The translations under genes and the position numbers were made by a program. From the NCBI RefSeq assembly GCF_037126175.1, contig NZ_CP146986.1:3500501-3564500 (forward strand): a stretch of 64,000 nucleotides of DNA. The letters are read 5' to 3'. The notes beneath the pieces are model-generated. The model was not told the DNA's origin and ran no database searches. It was given only the letters and a program-made list of their open reading frames with translations. Within the stretch, counting starts at the first letter, position 1; every line of letters begins with the position of its first letter. Positions 7,569 to 17,102 of the stretch are shown here, one piece after another. Source of the stretch: Pseudomonas sp. RSB 5.4. Lineage in GTDB: Bacteria; Pseudomonadota; Gammaproteobacteria; Pseudomonadales; Pseudomonadaceae.

Positions 7569-8843
7569 ATGCAGCAAGAGTTCAACGATCCGCTCTGGCG
7601 CACGGTGCTGTCCGGCGCCCAGATGCTGTTCGTAGCGTTCGGCGCCCTGGTGCTGATGCCGCTGATCACCGGCCTTGACCCGAACGTGGCATTGTTCACC
7701 GCGGGTCTGGGGACGATTCTGTTCCAGATCGTCACCGGGCGTCAGGTGCCGGTATTCCTTGCATCGAGCTTTGCCTTCATCACCCCGATCATTCTCGCCA
7801 AGGGCCAGTTCGGCCTCGCCGCGACCATGGGCGGCGTGATGGCGGCCGGTTTCGTCTACACCTTCCTCGGCCTCGCCGTGAAGATCAAAGGCACCGGTTT
7901 CATCGACCGTCTGCTGCCGCCGGTGGTGATTGGTCCGGTAATCATTTCCATCGGCCTGGCCATGGCGCCGATTGCCGCGAACATGGCGATGGGCAAGGCG
8001 GGCGACGGCTCCGAGCTGATCCACTACCAGACCGCGATGATGATCTCGATGCCGGCGCTGCTGACCACGTTGATCGTGGCGGTGTTCGGTAAAGGCATCT
8101 TCCGTCTGGTGCCGATCATTTCCGGGGTGCTGGTGGGTTTTGCCATGTCGTTCTATTTCGGCGTGGTCGATACCGCGAAGATTGCGGCGGCCCCATGGTT
8201 TGCGCTACCGCACTTCACCGCGCCGGAGTTCAACTGGCAGGCGATCCTGTTCATCGTTCCGGTGGCGCTGGCTCCGGCCATCGAGCACATCGGCGGCGTG
8301 ATCGCGGTGGGTAGCGTGACCGGTCGCGACTATCTGAAGAAGCCTGGCCTGCACCGTACCCTGCTCGGTGACGGCATCGCCACCACGGCGGCCGGTCTGT
8401 TTGGCGGCCCGCCGAACACCACCTACGCCGAAGTGACCGGCGCGGTGATGCTGACCAAGAACTACAACCCGAAAATCATGACCTGGGCGGCGATCTTCGC
8501 CATCACCCTGGCGTTCATCGGCAAGTTCGGCGCGCTGCTGCAAAGCATTCCGGTGCCGGTGATGGGCGGGATTTTGTGCCTGTTGTTCGGTTCGATCGCG
8601 GCGGTGGGGATGAACACCCTGATCCGTCACAAGATCGACCTCGGCGAGGCGCGCAATCTGGTGATCGTGTCGGTGACCCTGGTATTCGGTATCGGCGGTG
8701 TGCTGGTCGGCACCGGTACCGGCCCGGATGACTTCGGCCTCAAAGGCATCGCGCTGTGCGCGGTGGTGGCGATTGCGCTGAACCTGATCCTGCCGGGCAA
8801 TGATGGCTGGAAGAACAAGAAGGCGGATGAGCCGCTGATCTAA
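7569..8843 (+). CDS. uraA: uracil permease (NCS2 family)
   Basis: 424 residues with about twelve to fourteen hydrophobic segments; inner-membrane uracil:proton symporter of the nucleobase-cation-symport-2 family. Substrate-site residues of the family are recognisable around AIEHIGGVIAVGSVTGRD and the Asn-rich GGPPNTTYAEVTGAV segment. ATG 7569 is chosen because GAAGGA lies nine bases upstream; a GTG at 7563 overlaps the upp stop but would be only three bases from that site. It forms an operon with upp, so imported uracil is trapped as UMP. Confidence 0.95.
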   Translation: MQQEFNDPLWRTVLSGAQMLFVAFGALVLMPLITGLDPNVALFTAGLGTILFQIVTGRQVPVFLASSFAFITPIILAKGQFGLAATMGGVMAAGFVYTFLGLAVKIKGTGFIDRLLPPVVIGPVIISIGLAMAPIAANMAMGKAGDGSELIHYQTAMMISMPALLTTLIVAVFGKGIFRLVPIISGVLVGFAMSFYFGVVDTAKIAAAPWFALPHFTAPEFNWQAILFIVPVALAPAIEHIGGVIAVGSVTGRDYLKKPGLHRTLLGDGIATTAAGLFGGPPNTTYAEVTGAVMLTKNYNPKIMTWAAIFAITLAFIGKFGALLQSIPVPVMGGILCLLFGSIAAVGMNTLIRHKIDLGEARNLVIVSVTLVFGIGGVLVGTGTGPDDFGLKGIALCAVVAIALNLILPGNDGWKNKKADEPLI

Positions 8844-8859
8844 AATCTGGCTCATTACC

Positions 8860-8990
8860 TGTGGCGAGGGAGCTTGCTCCCGCTTGACTGCGAAGCAGTC
8901 ATAAACTCGGCGGATGCGGTTTCCTGTGAACCGCGTCCGCAGGTTTTGGGGCTGCTTCGCAGCCCAGCGGGAGCAAGCTCCCTCGCCACA
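8860..8990. repeat. REPIN-type inverted repeat, GTGGCGAGGGAGC class
   Basis: TGTGGCGAGGGAGCTTGCTC at 8860 and its exact reverse complement ending at 8990; the inner arms CTGCGAAGCAG / CTGCTTCGCAG are also inverted. It fills nearly the whole gap between the convergent uraA and hemH genes. Confidence 0.88.
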
Positions 8991-8994
8991 ACAG

Positions 8995-10020
8995 CTACAG
9001 CGCCAGCGGCGCTCGTTCACACAGGGTCGCCAACGCCTTCGCCCATTGCGGCTCATCATTCAGGCACGGCACCAGCACCAACTCCTCGCCCCCCGCTTCG
9101 CGGAACTGTTCCTTGCCGCGATCACCGATCTCTTCCAGCGTCTCAATGCAGTCGGCAACGAACGCCGGGCACATCACCAGAATCTTCTTCACGCCGCTTT
9201 TCGCCAGCTCATCCAGCCGCGCTTCGGTGTAGGGTTCGATCCACTTCGCCCGCCCCAGACGCGACTGAAACGACACCGACCATTTGCCATCGGCAATGCC
9301 CGCGCGCCTGGCGAATTCGGCGGCGGTGCGCATGCACTGGGCGCGGTAACAGGTGGCAAGCACGGCCGGCGAAGCATTCTTGCAGCAATCCGCGTTTTTC
9401 AAGCAGTGATTGCCAGTGGGATCGAGCTTGGTCAGGTGCCGCTCCGGCAAGCCATGGAAGCTCAGCAGCAAGTGATCGTAGTCCTGCTGCAAATGCGGCG
9501 TGGCGCTGGCGACCAGTGCGTCGATGTATTCCGGCTGATCGTAAAACGGTTGCAACACTGAAAGCTGCACATCGATTTTCTTCTCGCGAATCACCCGCCT
9601 GGCTTCTTCGATCACCGTGGTCGTGGTGCTGTCGGCGAACTGTGGATAGAGCGGCGCCAGCGTGATGCGCTTGTGCCCTGCTGCGACCAGCTGCAGCAAC
9701 CTGGTTTCAATCGACGGCTCGCCGTAACGCATGGCCAGCTCTACCGGACCGTGGCTCCACTGGGTGGTCATCAGCTGTTGCAGACGACGGCTGAGCACCA
9801 CCAGCGGCGAGCCCTCCTCCCACCAGATCGAAGCGTAGGCATGGGCCGATTGCTCGGGGCGCTTGATCAGGATCAGCGACACCAACAACCGCCGCACCGG
9901 CCACGGCAGGTCGATCACATACGGGTCCATCAGAAATTGATTGAGGTAGCGGCGTACATCGGCCACCGAGGTGGAGGCCGGGGAACCCAGGTTGACCAGA
10001 AGCAAGGCGTGATCGGTCAT
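8995..10020 (-). CDS. hemH: ferrochelatase
   Basis: 341 residues, full length. Inserts Fe2+ into protoporphyrin IX in the last step of heme synthesis, at the inner-membrane face. The signature [12 protein letters not shown] with catalytic His189 is present, and a Cys-containing segment follows it. Start at 10020 gives the typical [14 protein letters not shown] opening; the longer open frame to 10161 runs into the upstream gene. It lies 13 bases after the stop of the TIGR01777 gene, so the two are probably cotranscribed. Downstream is a REPIN. Confidence 0.96.
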   Translation of the reverse strand: MTDHALLLVNLGSPASTSVADVRRYLNQFLMDPYVIDLPWPVRRLLVSLILIKRPEQSAHAYASIWWEEGSPLVVLSRRLQQLMTTQWSHGPVELAMRYGEPSIETRLLQLVAAGHKRITLAPLYPQFADSTTTTVIEEARRVIREKKIDVQLSVLQPFYDQPEYIDALVASATPHLQQDYDHLLLSFHGLPERHLTKLDPTGNHCLKNADCCKNASPAVLATCYRAQCMRTAAEFARRAGIADGKWSVSFQSRLGRAKWIEPYTEARLDELAKSGVKKILVMCPAFVADCIETLEEIGDRGKEQFREAGGEELVLVPCLNDEPQWAKALATLCERAPLAL

Positions 10021-10033
10021 GCATCGTCCTATT

Positions 10034-10936
10034 TCAAAGGCGGCCGGAGAGATCATCCAGGGCCGCGCGCAAATCCGTGAACTGGAAAGTGAAACCCGCT
10101 TCCAGCAAGCGTGCCGGCATGGCGCGTTGGCCACCCAGCAACAGCGATGACATTTCGCCAAGCCCGACCTTCAGGGCCAGGGCCGGCATCGGCATGAACG
10201 CCGGGCGGTGCAGCACGCTGCCCAGCGTTTTGGCAAACTCGCGATTGCGCACCGGTTTGGGCGCGCAGGCATTATAAGGACCGCTCGCCTGATCGCGGTG
10301 CAGAAGAAAATCAATCAGGGCGATTTGATCATCGATGTGAATCCACGGCATCCATTGCCGGCCATTGCCCAAAGGCCCGCCCAGCCCGAGTTTGAACATC
10401 AGCAACAGCCGCGACAAAAAGCCGCCCTCGGCCGACAGCACCAGCCCGGTACGCACCAGCACCACACGGATGCCCTGACCTTCGGCACGCTGGGCGGTTT
10501 CTTCCCAGGCAATGCACAACTGACTGGCAAAGTCGTCGATCACTGGCGGCGAATCTTCGGTCAGCTCACGTTCACCGCCGTCGCCATACCAGCCGACAGC
10601 AGAGCCGGAGATCAACAACCCCGGTTTCTGCTGACGCGTTTCCAGCCAGGCCAGCAGGGTTTCGGTGAGGGTGATGCGGCTGCTCCACAACAACGCCTTG
10701 CGCCGATGGGTCCATGGCCGATCAGCAATCGGCGCACCGGCCAGGTTGACCACGGCGTCCAGCGGCTCGTCGCCGAAGTCTTCGAGACGCGCAATCGCGC
10801 GCACTTGCGCGCCACAGATTTTCGCGACTTTTTCCGGACGCCGACTCCACACCGTCAGCTGATGGCCCTGTCCCGACCAGTGTCGGCAGAGCTGACGGCC
10901 TATCAAACCAGTACCGCCGGTCAGCAATATGCGCAT
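10034..10936 (-). CDS. TIGR01777 family epimerase-like protein (YfcH/SulA-type)
   Basis: 300 residues of extended-SDR type. An NAD(P)-binding motif [13 protein letters not shown] is at residues 4-16 and a C-terminal DUF1731-like region is seen. The family is predicted to bind nucleotide sugars or similar substrates, but no reaction is established. AGGAAG precedes the ATG at 10936. It is upstream of hemH in a two-gene unit and is divergent from the renalase-like gene, so it shares a promoter region that carries a LitR/PplR-type repeat and may be co-regulated by light. Confidence 0.85.
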   Translation of the reverse strand: MRILLTGGTGLIGRQLCRHWSGQGHQLTVWSRRPEKVAKICGAQVRAIARLEDFGDEPLDAVVNLAGAPIADRPWTHRRKALLWSSRITLTETLLAWLETRQQKPGLLISGSAVGWYGDGGERELTEDSPPVIDDFASQLCIAWEETAQRAEGQGIRVVLVRTGLVLSAEGGFLSRLLLMFKLGLGGPLGNGRQWMPWIHIDDQIALIDFLLHRDQASGPYNACAPKPVRNREFAKTLGSVLHRPAFMPMPALALKVGLGEMSSLLLGGQRAMPARLLEAGFTFQFTDLRAALDDLSGRL

Positions 10937-11062
10937 GACATCTTCCTCGCGTGGCGTTTTACCCGGATCACTAGTCTATTTTTATAAGCAGGGATCTTTT
11001 CTATCGGGCAGGCTCTATTGTTTAACCATAGGCCAAGCTGTCAGAACGAGAACGCTAGAAGT

Positions 11063-11086
11063 TATACCAAAAAACAAAATTGTACA
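11063..11086 (+). promoter_or_regulatory. candidate LitR/PplR operator before the renalase-like gene
   Basis: TATACC, 12 bases, TGTACA: a direct repeat differing in one base from the published P. putida PplR1 consensus T(G/A)TACA-N12-TGTA(C/T)A. The second half overlaps a possible -35 TTGTAC (11080-11085), with TAGTCT (11103-11108) 17 bases on. A further lone TGTACA is at 11108-11113. The overlap fits dark repression. Confidence 0.65.
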
Positions 11087-11122
11087 GGTTTCATTGACGG
11101 CGTAGTCTGTACAGAAAGGTAA

Positions 11123-12333
<1,211 letters not shown>

Positions 12334-12338
12334 TTTCC

Positions 12339-12428
12339 CTGTGGGAGCGGGCTTGCTCGCGAAAGCGCTGTGTCAGTCACATTGATCCAGCTGAGCTGAC
12401 GCCTTCGCGAGCAAGCCCGCTCCCACAG
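12339..12428. repeat. REPIN-type inverted repeat, GTGGGAGCGGGCTTGCTCGCG class
   Basis: CTGTGGGAGCGGGCTTGCTCGCGAA from 12339 and its reverse complement ending CTCCCACAG at 12428. It separates the renalase pair from the nine-gene operon, immediately upstream of the operator region. Confidence 0.88.
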
Positions 12429-12453
12429 TCGATCGTGTAAACCTGGAAAAACT

Positions 12454-12477
12454 TATACAAATGATTTGACTTGTACA
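12454..12477 (+). promoter_or_regulatory. LitR/PplR operator 1 and -35 of the photolyase operon
   Basis: TATACA (12454-12459), exactly 12 bases, TGTACA (12472-12477): full match to the PplR1 consensus direct repeat. It covers a -35 element TTGACT (12466-12471) that is 16 bases from TATGCT (12488-12493), so a bound MerR-type protein would block this promoter. Confidence 0.75.
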
Positions 12478-12503
12478 CGTATGAATCTATGCTGAGGAAA
12501 AGT

Positions 12504-12527
12504 TGTACAGAGCTAACTCCCTGTACA
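12504..12527 (+). promoter_or_regulatory. LitR/PplR operator 2 of the photolyase operon
   Basis: TGTACA (12504-12509), exactly 12 bases, TGTACA (12522-12527): a second full consensus match, lying just beyond the predicted transcription start and 21 bases before the first gene. Two sites may allow cooperative binding. Confidence 0.72.
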
Positions 12528-12547
12528 GGAATAGATTCGAGGTGTGC

Positions 12548-13510
12548 ATGTCCGACCTTTCTGCATCCCGGCCCAAAATCGCCATCAGCGCCTGCCTGAT
12601 GGGCGCTGAAGTGCGCTACAACGGTGGGCACAAAGAATCGCGGCTGTGCAGCCGCACCCTGGCTGAACATTTCGAATTCGTCCCGGTATGCCCCGAAGTT
12701 GCCATTGGCCTGGGCATCCCTCGTGAACCGATCCGTCTGGTCGGCGATCCGGATGCTCCCGAAGCCGTCGGCACAGTCAATCCGCAAATCAATGTGACTG
12801 AACCGCTGGCCGCCTACGGGCAGAAAATGGCCGGTGAACTTGATGACATCTGCGGCTACATCTTCATGCAGCAGTCGCCTTCGTGCGGTCTGGAGCGGGT
12901 CAAGGTCTATCACGCCAACGGCGCCCCGGTGAACGGCGGCGGCCGTGGCATCTATGCCCAGGCGTTCTGCGCGCAGCACCCTGATCTGCCGGTGGAAGAA
13001 GCCGGGCGCCTGAACGATCCAGTGCTGCGGGAAAACTTCATCACTCGCGTGCTCGCCTACAGCGCCTGGCAGCAGGTGCTCGAACAAGGCTTGAGCCGCC
13101 GCGCATTGACCGAATTCCACTCCCGCTACAAATACCTGCTGATGGCGCACAACCCGGAGCAATACAAAGCCCTGGGCAAACTGCTGGGCAACATGGGCAA
13201 GACCAATCCGGTCGAACTCGGCCCGCGCTACTTCAGCGAGTTGATGAGCGCGTTGAAGAAATGCGCCACCCGCCGCACCCACAGCAATGTCCTGCAACAT
13301 ATCAGCGGCTACCTGAAACAGGCGATCAGCCCTGAAGACAAACAGGAAATGCAGCATGTGATCGGCCAGTACCGCCACGGCATCGTGCCGCTGGTGGTGC
13401 CGTTGACCTTGCTCAAGCACCACTTTCGCCTACACCCGGATCCCTACATTGCGCAGCAGGTTTACCTGCAGCCGCATCCGGAAAACCTCAGCCTGCGAAA
13501 CGCCATTTGA
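12548..13510 (+). CDS. DUF523-DUF1722 (YbgA-like) protein, first gene of the photolyase operon
   Basis: 320 residues with two parts: an N-terminal DUF523 domain (about 10-155) with conserved Cys16, Cys48, Cys113 in ISACLMG, VPVCPE and SPSCG, and a C-terminal DUF1722/YbgA domain (about 190-310) rich in basic and aromatic residues (FHSRYKYLLMAHN). The Cys set suggests a metal or Fe-S site, but no reaction is known. ATG 12548 follows GAGGTG; the upstream in-frame ATG at 12503 lies inside the operator. Its stop overlaps the ATG of the regulator gene. YbgA is next to phr in E. coli too, hinting at a photorepair or light-stress link. Confidence 0.85.
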   Translation: MSDLSASRPKIAISACLMGAEVRYNGGHKESRLCSRTLAEHFEFVPVCPEVAIGLGIPREPIRLVGDPDAPEAVGTVNPQINVTEPLAAYGQKMAGELDDICGYIFMQQSPSCGLERVKVYHANGAPVNGGGRGIYAQAFCAQHPDLPVEEAGRLNDPVLRENFITRVLAYSAWQQVLEQGLSRRALTEFHSRYKYLLMAHNPEQYKALGKLLGNMGKTNPVELGPRYFSELMSALKKCATRRTHSNVLQHISGYLKQAISPEDKQEMQHVIGQYRHGIVPLVVPLTLLKHHFRLHPDPYIAQQVYLQPHPENLSLRNAI

Positions 13511-14451
13511 TGAACGACACACTCGACACCAGCGCCCAGGAAGACCTGGGTGCAGACTTCAAGAAAGCCCTCGACGAGGGTTGGCTGCCGATCCGCGAAG
13601 TGGCACGGCAGACCGGCGTCAACGCCATCACCCTGCGCGCCTGGGAGCGCCGTTACGGGCTGATCGTGCCGCAACGCACGCCCAAGGGCCATCGCCTGTA
13701 CTCCAGCGAACATGTGCAGCAAATTCTGACCATCCTGACCTGGCTCAACCGGGGCGTGGCGGTCAGTCAGGTCAAGCCGTTGCTCGACACCCCGCAAGCC
13801 TTTACCGAAACGGTGGAAAACGACTGGCAGCGCCAGCGCAACGTATTGCTCGACGCCGTCACCCACCTCAACGAGCGCAACCTCGACGACAGCATCAACC
13901 AGGCCATGGCCCTGTATCCGCCGCGCACTCTGTGTGAGCAGTTGCTGCTGCCGCTGCTGACCGAACTCGAGCAGCGCTGGCAAGGCCAGTTCGGTGCGCA
14001 GATGGAGCGGGTGTTCTTTTATTCTTGGTTACGCAGCAAATTCGGCGCGCGCATCTACCATAACAATCGACAGTTACACACCGCGCCGCTGCTGTTGATC
14101 AATCACTCGGACCTGCCGCTGGAACCGCACCTGTGGCTCTGCGCGTGGCTGATCAGCAGCGCCGATTGCCCGGTGCAAGTGTTCGACTGGCCGCTATCGG
14201 CCGGAGAACTGGCGCTGGCGGTCGATCATCTGCAAGCGCGCGGCGTGCTGCTGTATTCCAGCAAGGCGATGAACCTGGCGCAGCTGCCAAAACTGCTGAA
14301 TGGCGTCAGTGCCCCCACATTGCTGGTCGGACCAACGGTATGCATCCACCAGACCGAGTTGTCCGTAAGAACTGGCGAAACCGCTGATTTGATCCTGGCC
14401 GAAGATCCGCTCTCGGCGCATCAGGCACTCGTCCAGCGTGGGCTGATTTAA
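13510..14451 (+). CDS. MerR family regulator, class II LitR/PplR type (probable light-responsive repressor)
   Basis: 313 residues. A MerR winged-helix domain occupies about residues 26-92, with TLRAWERRYGL at 41-51 typical of the LitR/CarH branch. The C-terminal 200 residues resemble the cobalamin-binding fold, but I see no DxHxxG motif, as expected for class II LitR proteins that do not bind B12 and, in P. putida, depend on separate LOV photoreceptors. ATG 13510 overlaps the previous stop; a TTG just upstream is less likely. It precedes phr and two consensus operators precede the operon, so autoregulation is likely. No LOV gene is in this window. Confidence 0.86.
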   Translation: MNDTLDTSAQEDLGADFKKALDEGWLPIREVARQTGVNAITLRAWERRYGLIVPQRTPKGHRLYSSEHVQQILTILTWLNRGVAVSQVKPLLDTPQAFTETVENDWQRQRNVLLDAVTHLNERNLDDSINQAMALYPPRTLCEQLLLPLLTELEQRWQGQFGAQMERVFFYSWLRSKFGARIYHNNRQLHTAPLLLINHSDLPLEPHLWLCAWLISSADCPVQVFDWPLSAGELALAVDHLQARGVLLYSSKAMNLAQLPKLLNGVSAPTLLVGPTVCIHQTELSVRTGETADLILAEDPLSAHQALVQRGLI

Positions 14452-14462
14452 TGGAATCCGCT

Positions 14463-15908
14463 ATGCAAATGATCTGGCTGCGCAGCGACTTGCGCCAACA
14501 TGACAACACCGCTCTCGCGGCCGCCGCAGCGCGCGGGCCGACGGTTGCCGTGTATCTGTTGAGCCCGCAGCAGTGGCTGGAACACGACGACGCCGCGTGC
14601 AAGGTCGACTTCTGGCTGCGCAACCTGCGTGAGCTGAGCAGCCGCCTCGGCGAGCTGAACATCCCGTTGCTGCTGCGCACCGCTGATCATTGGGATCAGG
14701 CCCCGGCGGTGCTGCTTGAGCTTTGCGTGCAGTTGAATGTCCAGGCCGTGCACGTCAACGAGGAATATGGCATCCACGAAAGCCAGCGCGACGCCGCCGT
14801 GGCCGTGGCCCTGAAGACCAAAGGCATCGCTTTCCACAGCTACCTTGACCAACTGCTGTTCAAGCCCGGCACGGTGCTGACCAAAACCGACACCTACTTT
14901 CAGGTGTTCAGCCAGTTCCGCAAGGTCTGCTACGAACGCCTGCATCGCTCGATGCCGGCGCTGGTGAAGACGCCCGGCAAGCAGGCAAAGCTGAATATCG
15001 ACAGCGATCCGGTACCGGCAACCGTCGCCGGTTTTGCAACGCCAAGCGAGTCCTTGCGTGCGCTGTGGCCGGCCGGCGAGCAGGAAGCCCGCCGCCGCCT
15101 CGATACCTTCGCCGACGCGCAGATCGACTACTACCAGAGCGAGCGCGATTTTCCGGCCAAGCCCGGCACCAGCCAACTTTCGCCGTATCTCGCCGCCGGG
15201 GTGATCTCGCCACGCCAATGCCTGCAGGCAGCCCTGCAAAGCAATCAAGGCGAGTTCGACAGCGGCAAGGTTGGCGCGGTGACCTGGATCAACGAGCTGC
15301 TGTGGCGCGAGTTCTATAAACACATTCTGGTCGGCTACCCACGGGTTTCGCGCCACCGCGCGTTTCGCCCGGAAACCGAGGCGCTGGCGTGGCGTGATGC
15401 GCCGGGCGATCTGGCGGCCTGGCAAGAAGCACGCACCGGTTTGCCGATCATCGATGCGGCCATGCGCCAACTGCTGGAAACCGGCTGGATGCATAACCGT
15501 CTGCGCATGGTAGTGGCGATGTTCCTGACCAAGAATCTGCTGATCGACTGGCGTGAAGGCGAGCGCTTTTTCATGCGTCACTTGATCGACGGCGATCTGG
15601 CGGCGAACAACGGCGGCTGGCAATGGAGCTCATCGACCGGCACCGATTCGGCGCCGTACTTCCGCATTTTCAACCCGATCAGCCAGTCGGAAAAATTCGA
15701 CAGCGAAGGCCTGTTCATCAAGCACTGGTTGCCCGAACTCGCCGGCCTGAACAAGAAAGAAGTACACAACCCGGCCAGTGTCGGTGGACTGTTCGGCGTC
15801 GCCAACTATCCGTCGCCGATCGTCAATCTCGGGGCTTCGCGCGAACGGGCGCTGGCGGCCTTCAAGAGCCTGCCGTCGCGTTCGTCCACGGGAGAAGTCC
15901 ATGAGTGA
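14463..15908 (+). CDS. phrB: deoxyribodipyrimidine photolyase
   Basis: 481 residues, class I CPD photolyase: splits UV-made cyclobutane pyrimidine dimers using blue light, FADH- and an antenna pigment. The N-terminal antenna domain starts IWLRSDLRQHDNTAL. The C-terminal FAD/DNA domain shows WINELLWREFYKH, the NRLRMVVAMFLTKNLLIDW block and DGDLAANNGGWQW with family Trp and Asn residues. ATG 14463 gives the family-typical opening; an ATG at 14451 overlapping the regulator stop is an alternative. It overlaps the next gene by eight bases. Confidence 0.95.
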   Translation: MQMIWLRSDLRQHDNTALAAAAARGPTVAVYLLSPQQWLEHDDAACKVDFWLRNLRELSSRLGELNIPLLLRTADHWDQAPAVLLELCVQLNVQAVHVNEEYGIHESQRDAAVAVALKTKGIAFHSYLDQLLFKPGTVLTKTDTYFQVFSQFRKVCYERLHRSMPALVKTPGKQAKLNIDSDPVPATVAGFATPSESLRALWPAGEQEARRRLDTFADAQIDYYQSERDFPAKPGTSQLSPYLAAGVISPRQCLQAALQSNQGEFDSGKVGAVTWINELLWREFYKHILVGYPRVSRHRAFRPETEALAWRDAPGDLAAWQEARTGLPIIDAAMRQLLETGWMHNRLRMVVAMFLTKNLLIDWREGERFFMRHLIDGDLAANNGGWQWSSSTGTDSAPYFRIFNPISQSEKFDSEGLFIKHWLPELAGLNKKEVHNPASVGGLFGVANYPSPIVNLGASRERALAAFKSLPSRSSTGEVHE

Positions 15909-16323
15909 ATTCCTGCGCCGCTTCGCCCGTCAGTTCGCCGAGCTGGACAAAGACAACTTGCAGCGTCTGGGCGAGCTGTACAGCGATGACATTCACTTCA
16001 CCGATCCGCTGCATGAAGTGCAGGGGCTGGCGCAACTGCGTCATTACTTCAGCGAGCTGTACGCCAACGTCAGCGAGCTGCGTTTCGATTTCCACGGCTT
16101 CGACCAGATCGGTGACTGTGAAGGTTACCTGCGCTGGGTCATGAGTTACCGCCACCCGCGTCTGGCCGGTGGTCGTTTGATTCGCGTCGCCGGGTGTTCG
16201 CATCTGCTCTGGCGCGACAAGGTTTATCGCCACCGGGATTACTTCGATGCCGGGGCCATGCTGTATGAACATTTACCCGTATTGGGCCGGGTGATCGCCT
16301 GGCTGAAAAGGAGAATGGGATGA
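15901..16323 (+). CDS. NTF2-like (SnoaL-type) fold protein in the photolyase operon
   Basis: 140 residues. The opening helix, the YSDDIHFTDPLHEVQG segment near residue 28 and the late HRDYFDAGAMLYEHLPVLG are typical of the NTF2/SnoaL cone fold with a central pocket. Such proteins act as small isomerases, hydrolases or binding proteins; the substrate here is unknown. ATG 15901 overlaps the photolyase gene by eight bases and its stop overlaps the SDR start, so it is firmly inside the operon. Known members occur in ChrR- or LitR-controlled light-stress clusters. Confidence 0.8.
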   Translation: MSEFLRRFARQFAELDKDNLQRLGELYSDDIHFTDPLHEVQGLAQLRHYFSELYANVSELRFDFHGFDQIGDCEGYLRWVMSYRHPRLAGGRLIRVAGCSHLLWRDKVYRHRDYFDAGAMLYEHLPVLGRVIAWLKRRMG

Positions 16324-17102
16324 GTCGTACACCTCCACGGCGTTATTGGCTGACCGGAGCCAGCAGTGGCATCGGCGCAGCGCTGGCCGAAGAGATTCTG
16401 AAAAGCGGCGCGCATCTGGCCGTCAGTTCACGCCAGGTGGCGCCCTTGAAAGTCTTGTCCCAGCGCTACCCGGGCCAAGTGCTGGTGGTGCCCGGAGACT
16501 TGACCAATAGTCAGACCGTGCGTGAGATCGGTCAGCAGATCAGCGAGAACTGGGGCTCGCTGGACTCGGTGATTCTCAATGCCGGGACCTGTGAATACGT
16601 CGACGCCCGGCAATTCGACGCGTCGATCATCGAGCACGTGGTGCGCACCAATCTGCTGGCCAGCAGCTATTGCATCGAAGCCGCCCTGCCGTTGCTGCGC
16701 AAGGGCACCGCGCCGCATCTGATCGGCATGGCCAGCTCGGTGACCTACCTGCCGCTGCCCCGGGCCGAAGCCTACGGTGCCTCCAAGGCCGGTCTGCGTT
16801 ACCTGTTCGAATCGCTGCGCATTGATCTGGCGGATGAAGGGATCGAGGTCACCATCATCAGCCCGGGGTTCGTCGATACACCACTGACGGCGAAAAACGA
16901 TTTCCCGATGCCACTGAGCTGGCCTGTGGATAAAGCCGCACGGCACATCTACGCCAAACTCAAGGATCGACCACTGGAGATCGCTTTCCCGGCATTGTTC
17001 ATGGCGGCGTTGTGGCCGCTGTCGAAACTGCCGTCGCGGGTGCAACTGGCGATCGGCAAACGCATGGTGCGTAAACCGCCACCGCTGCAGGAACCCTCGT
17101 GA
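16320..17102 (+). CDS. short-chain dehydrogenase/reductase in the photolyase operon
   Basis: 260 residues, classical SDR: cofactor motif TGASSGIG at residues 12-19, NAG at 87-89, and catalytic Ser140, Tyr152, Lys156 (YGASK). Uses NAD(P)H to reduce or oxidise a carbonyl/alcohol. The C-terminal residues are basic and hydrophobic, perhaps membrane-associated. Its start overlaps the NTF2-like stop by four bases and it ends over the GTG of the next gene. Linked to lipid-modifying enzymes, so a fatty-acyl or lipid-peroxide aldehyde substrate is a fair guess, not shown. Confidence 0.88.
   Translation: MSRTPPRRYWLTGASSGIGAALAEEILKSGAHLAVSSRQVAPLKVLSQRYPGQVLVVPGDLTNSQTVREIGQQISENWGSLDSVILNAGTCEYVDARQFDASIIEHVVRTNLLASSYCIEAALPLLRKGTAPHLIGMASSVTYLPLPRAEAYGASKAGLRYLFESLRIDLADEGIEVTIISPGFVDTPLTAKNDFPMPLSWPVDKAARHIYAKLKDRPLEIAFPALFMAALWPLSKLPSRVQLAIGKRMVRKPPPLQEPS

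Noticed and set aside
13510..14451. B12-dependent CarH-type photoreceptor
   Set aside because: No DxHxxG cobalamin motif is visible in the C-terminal part, so class II LitR (B12-independent) is a better reading.
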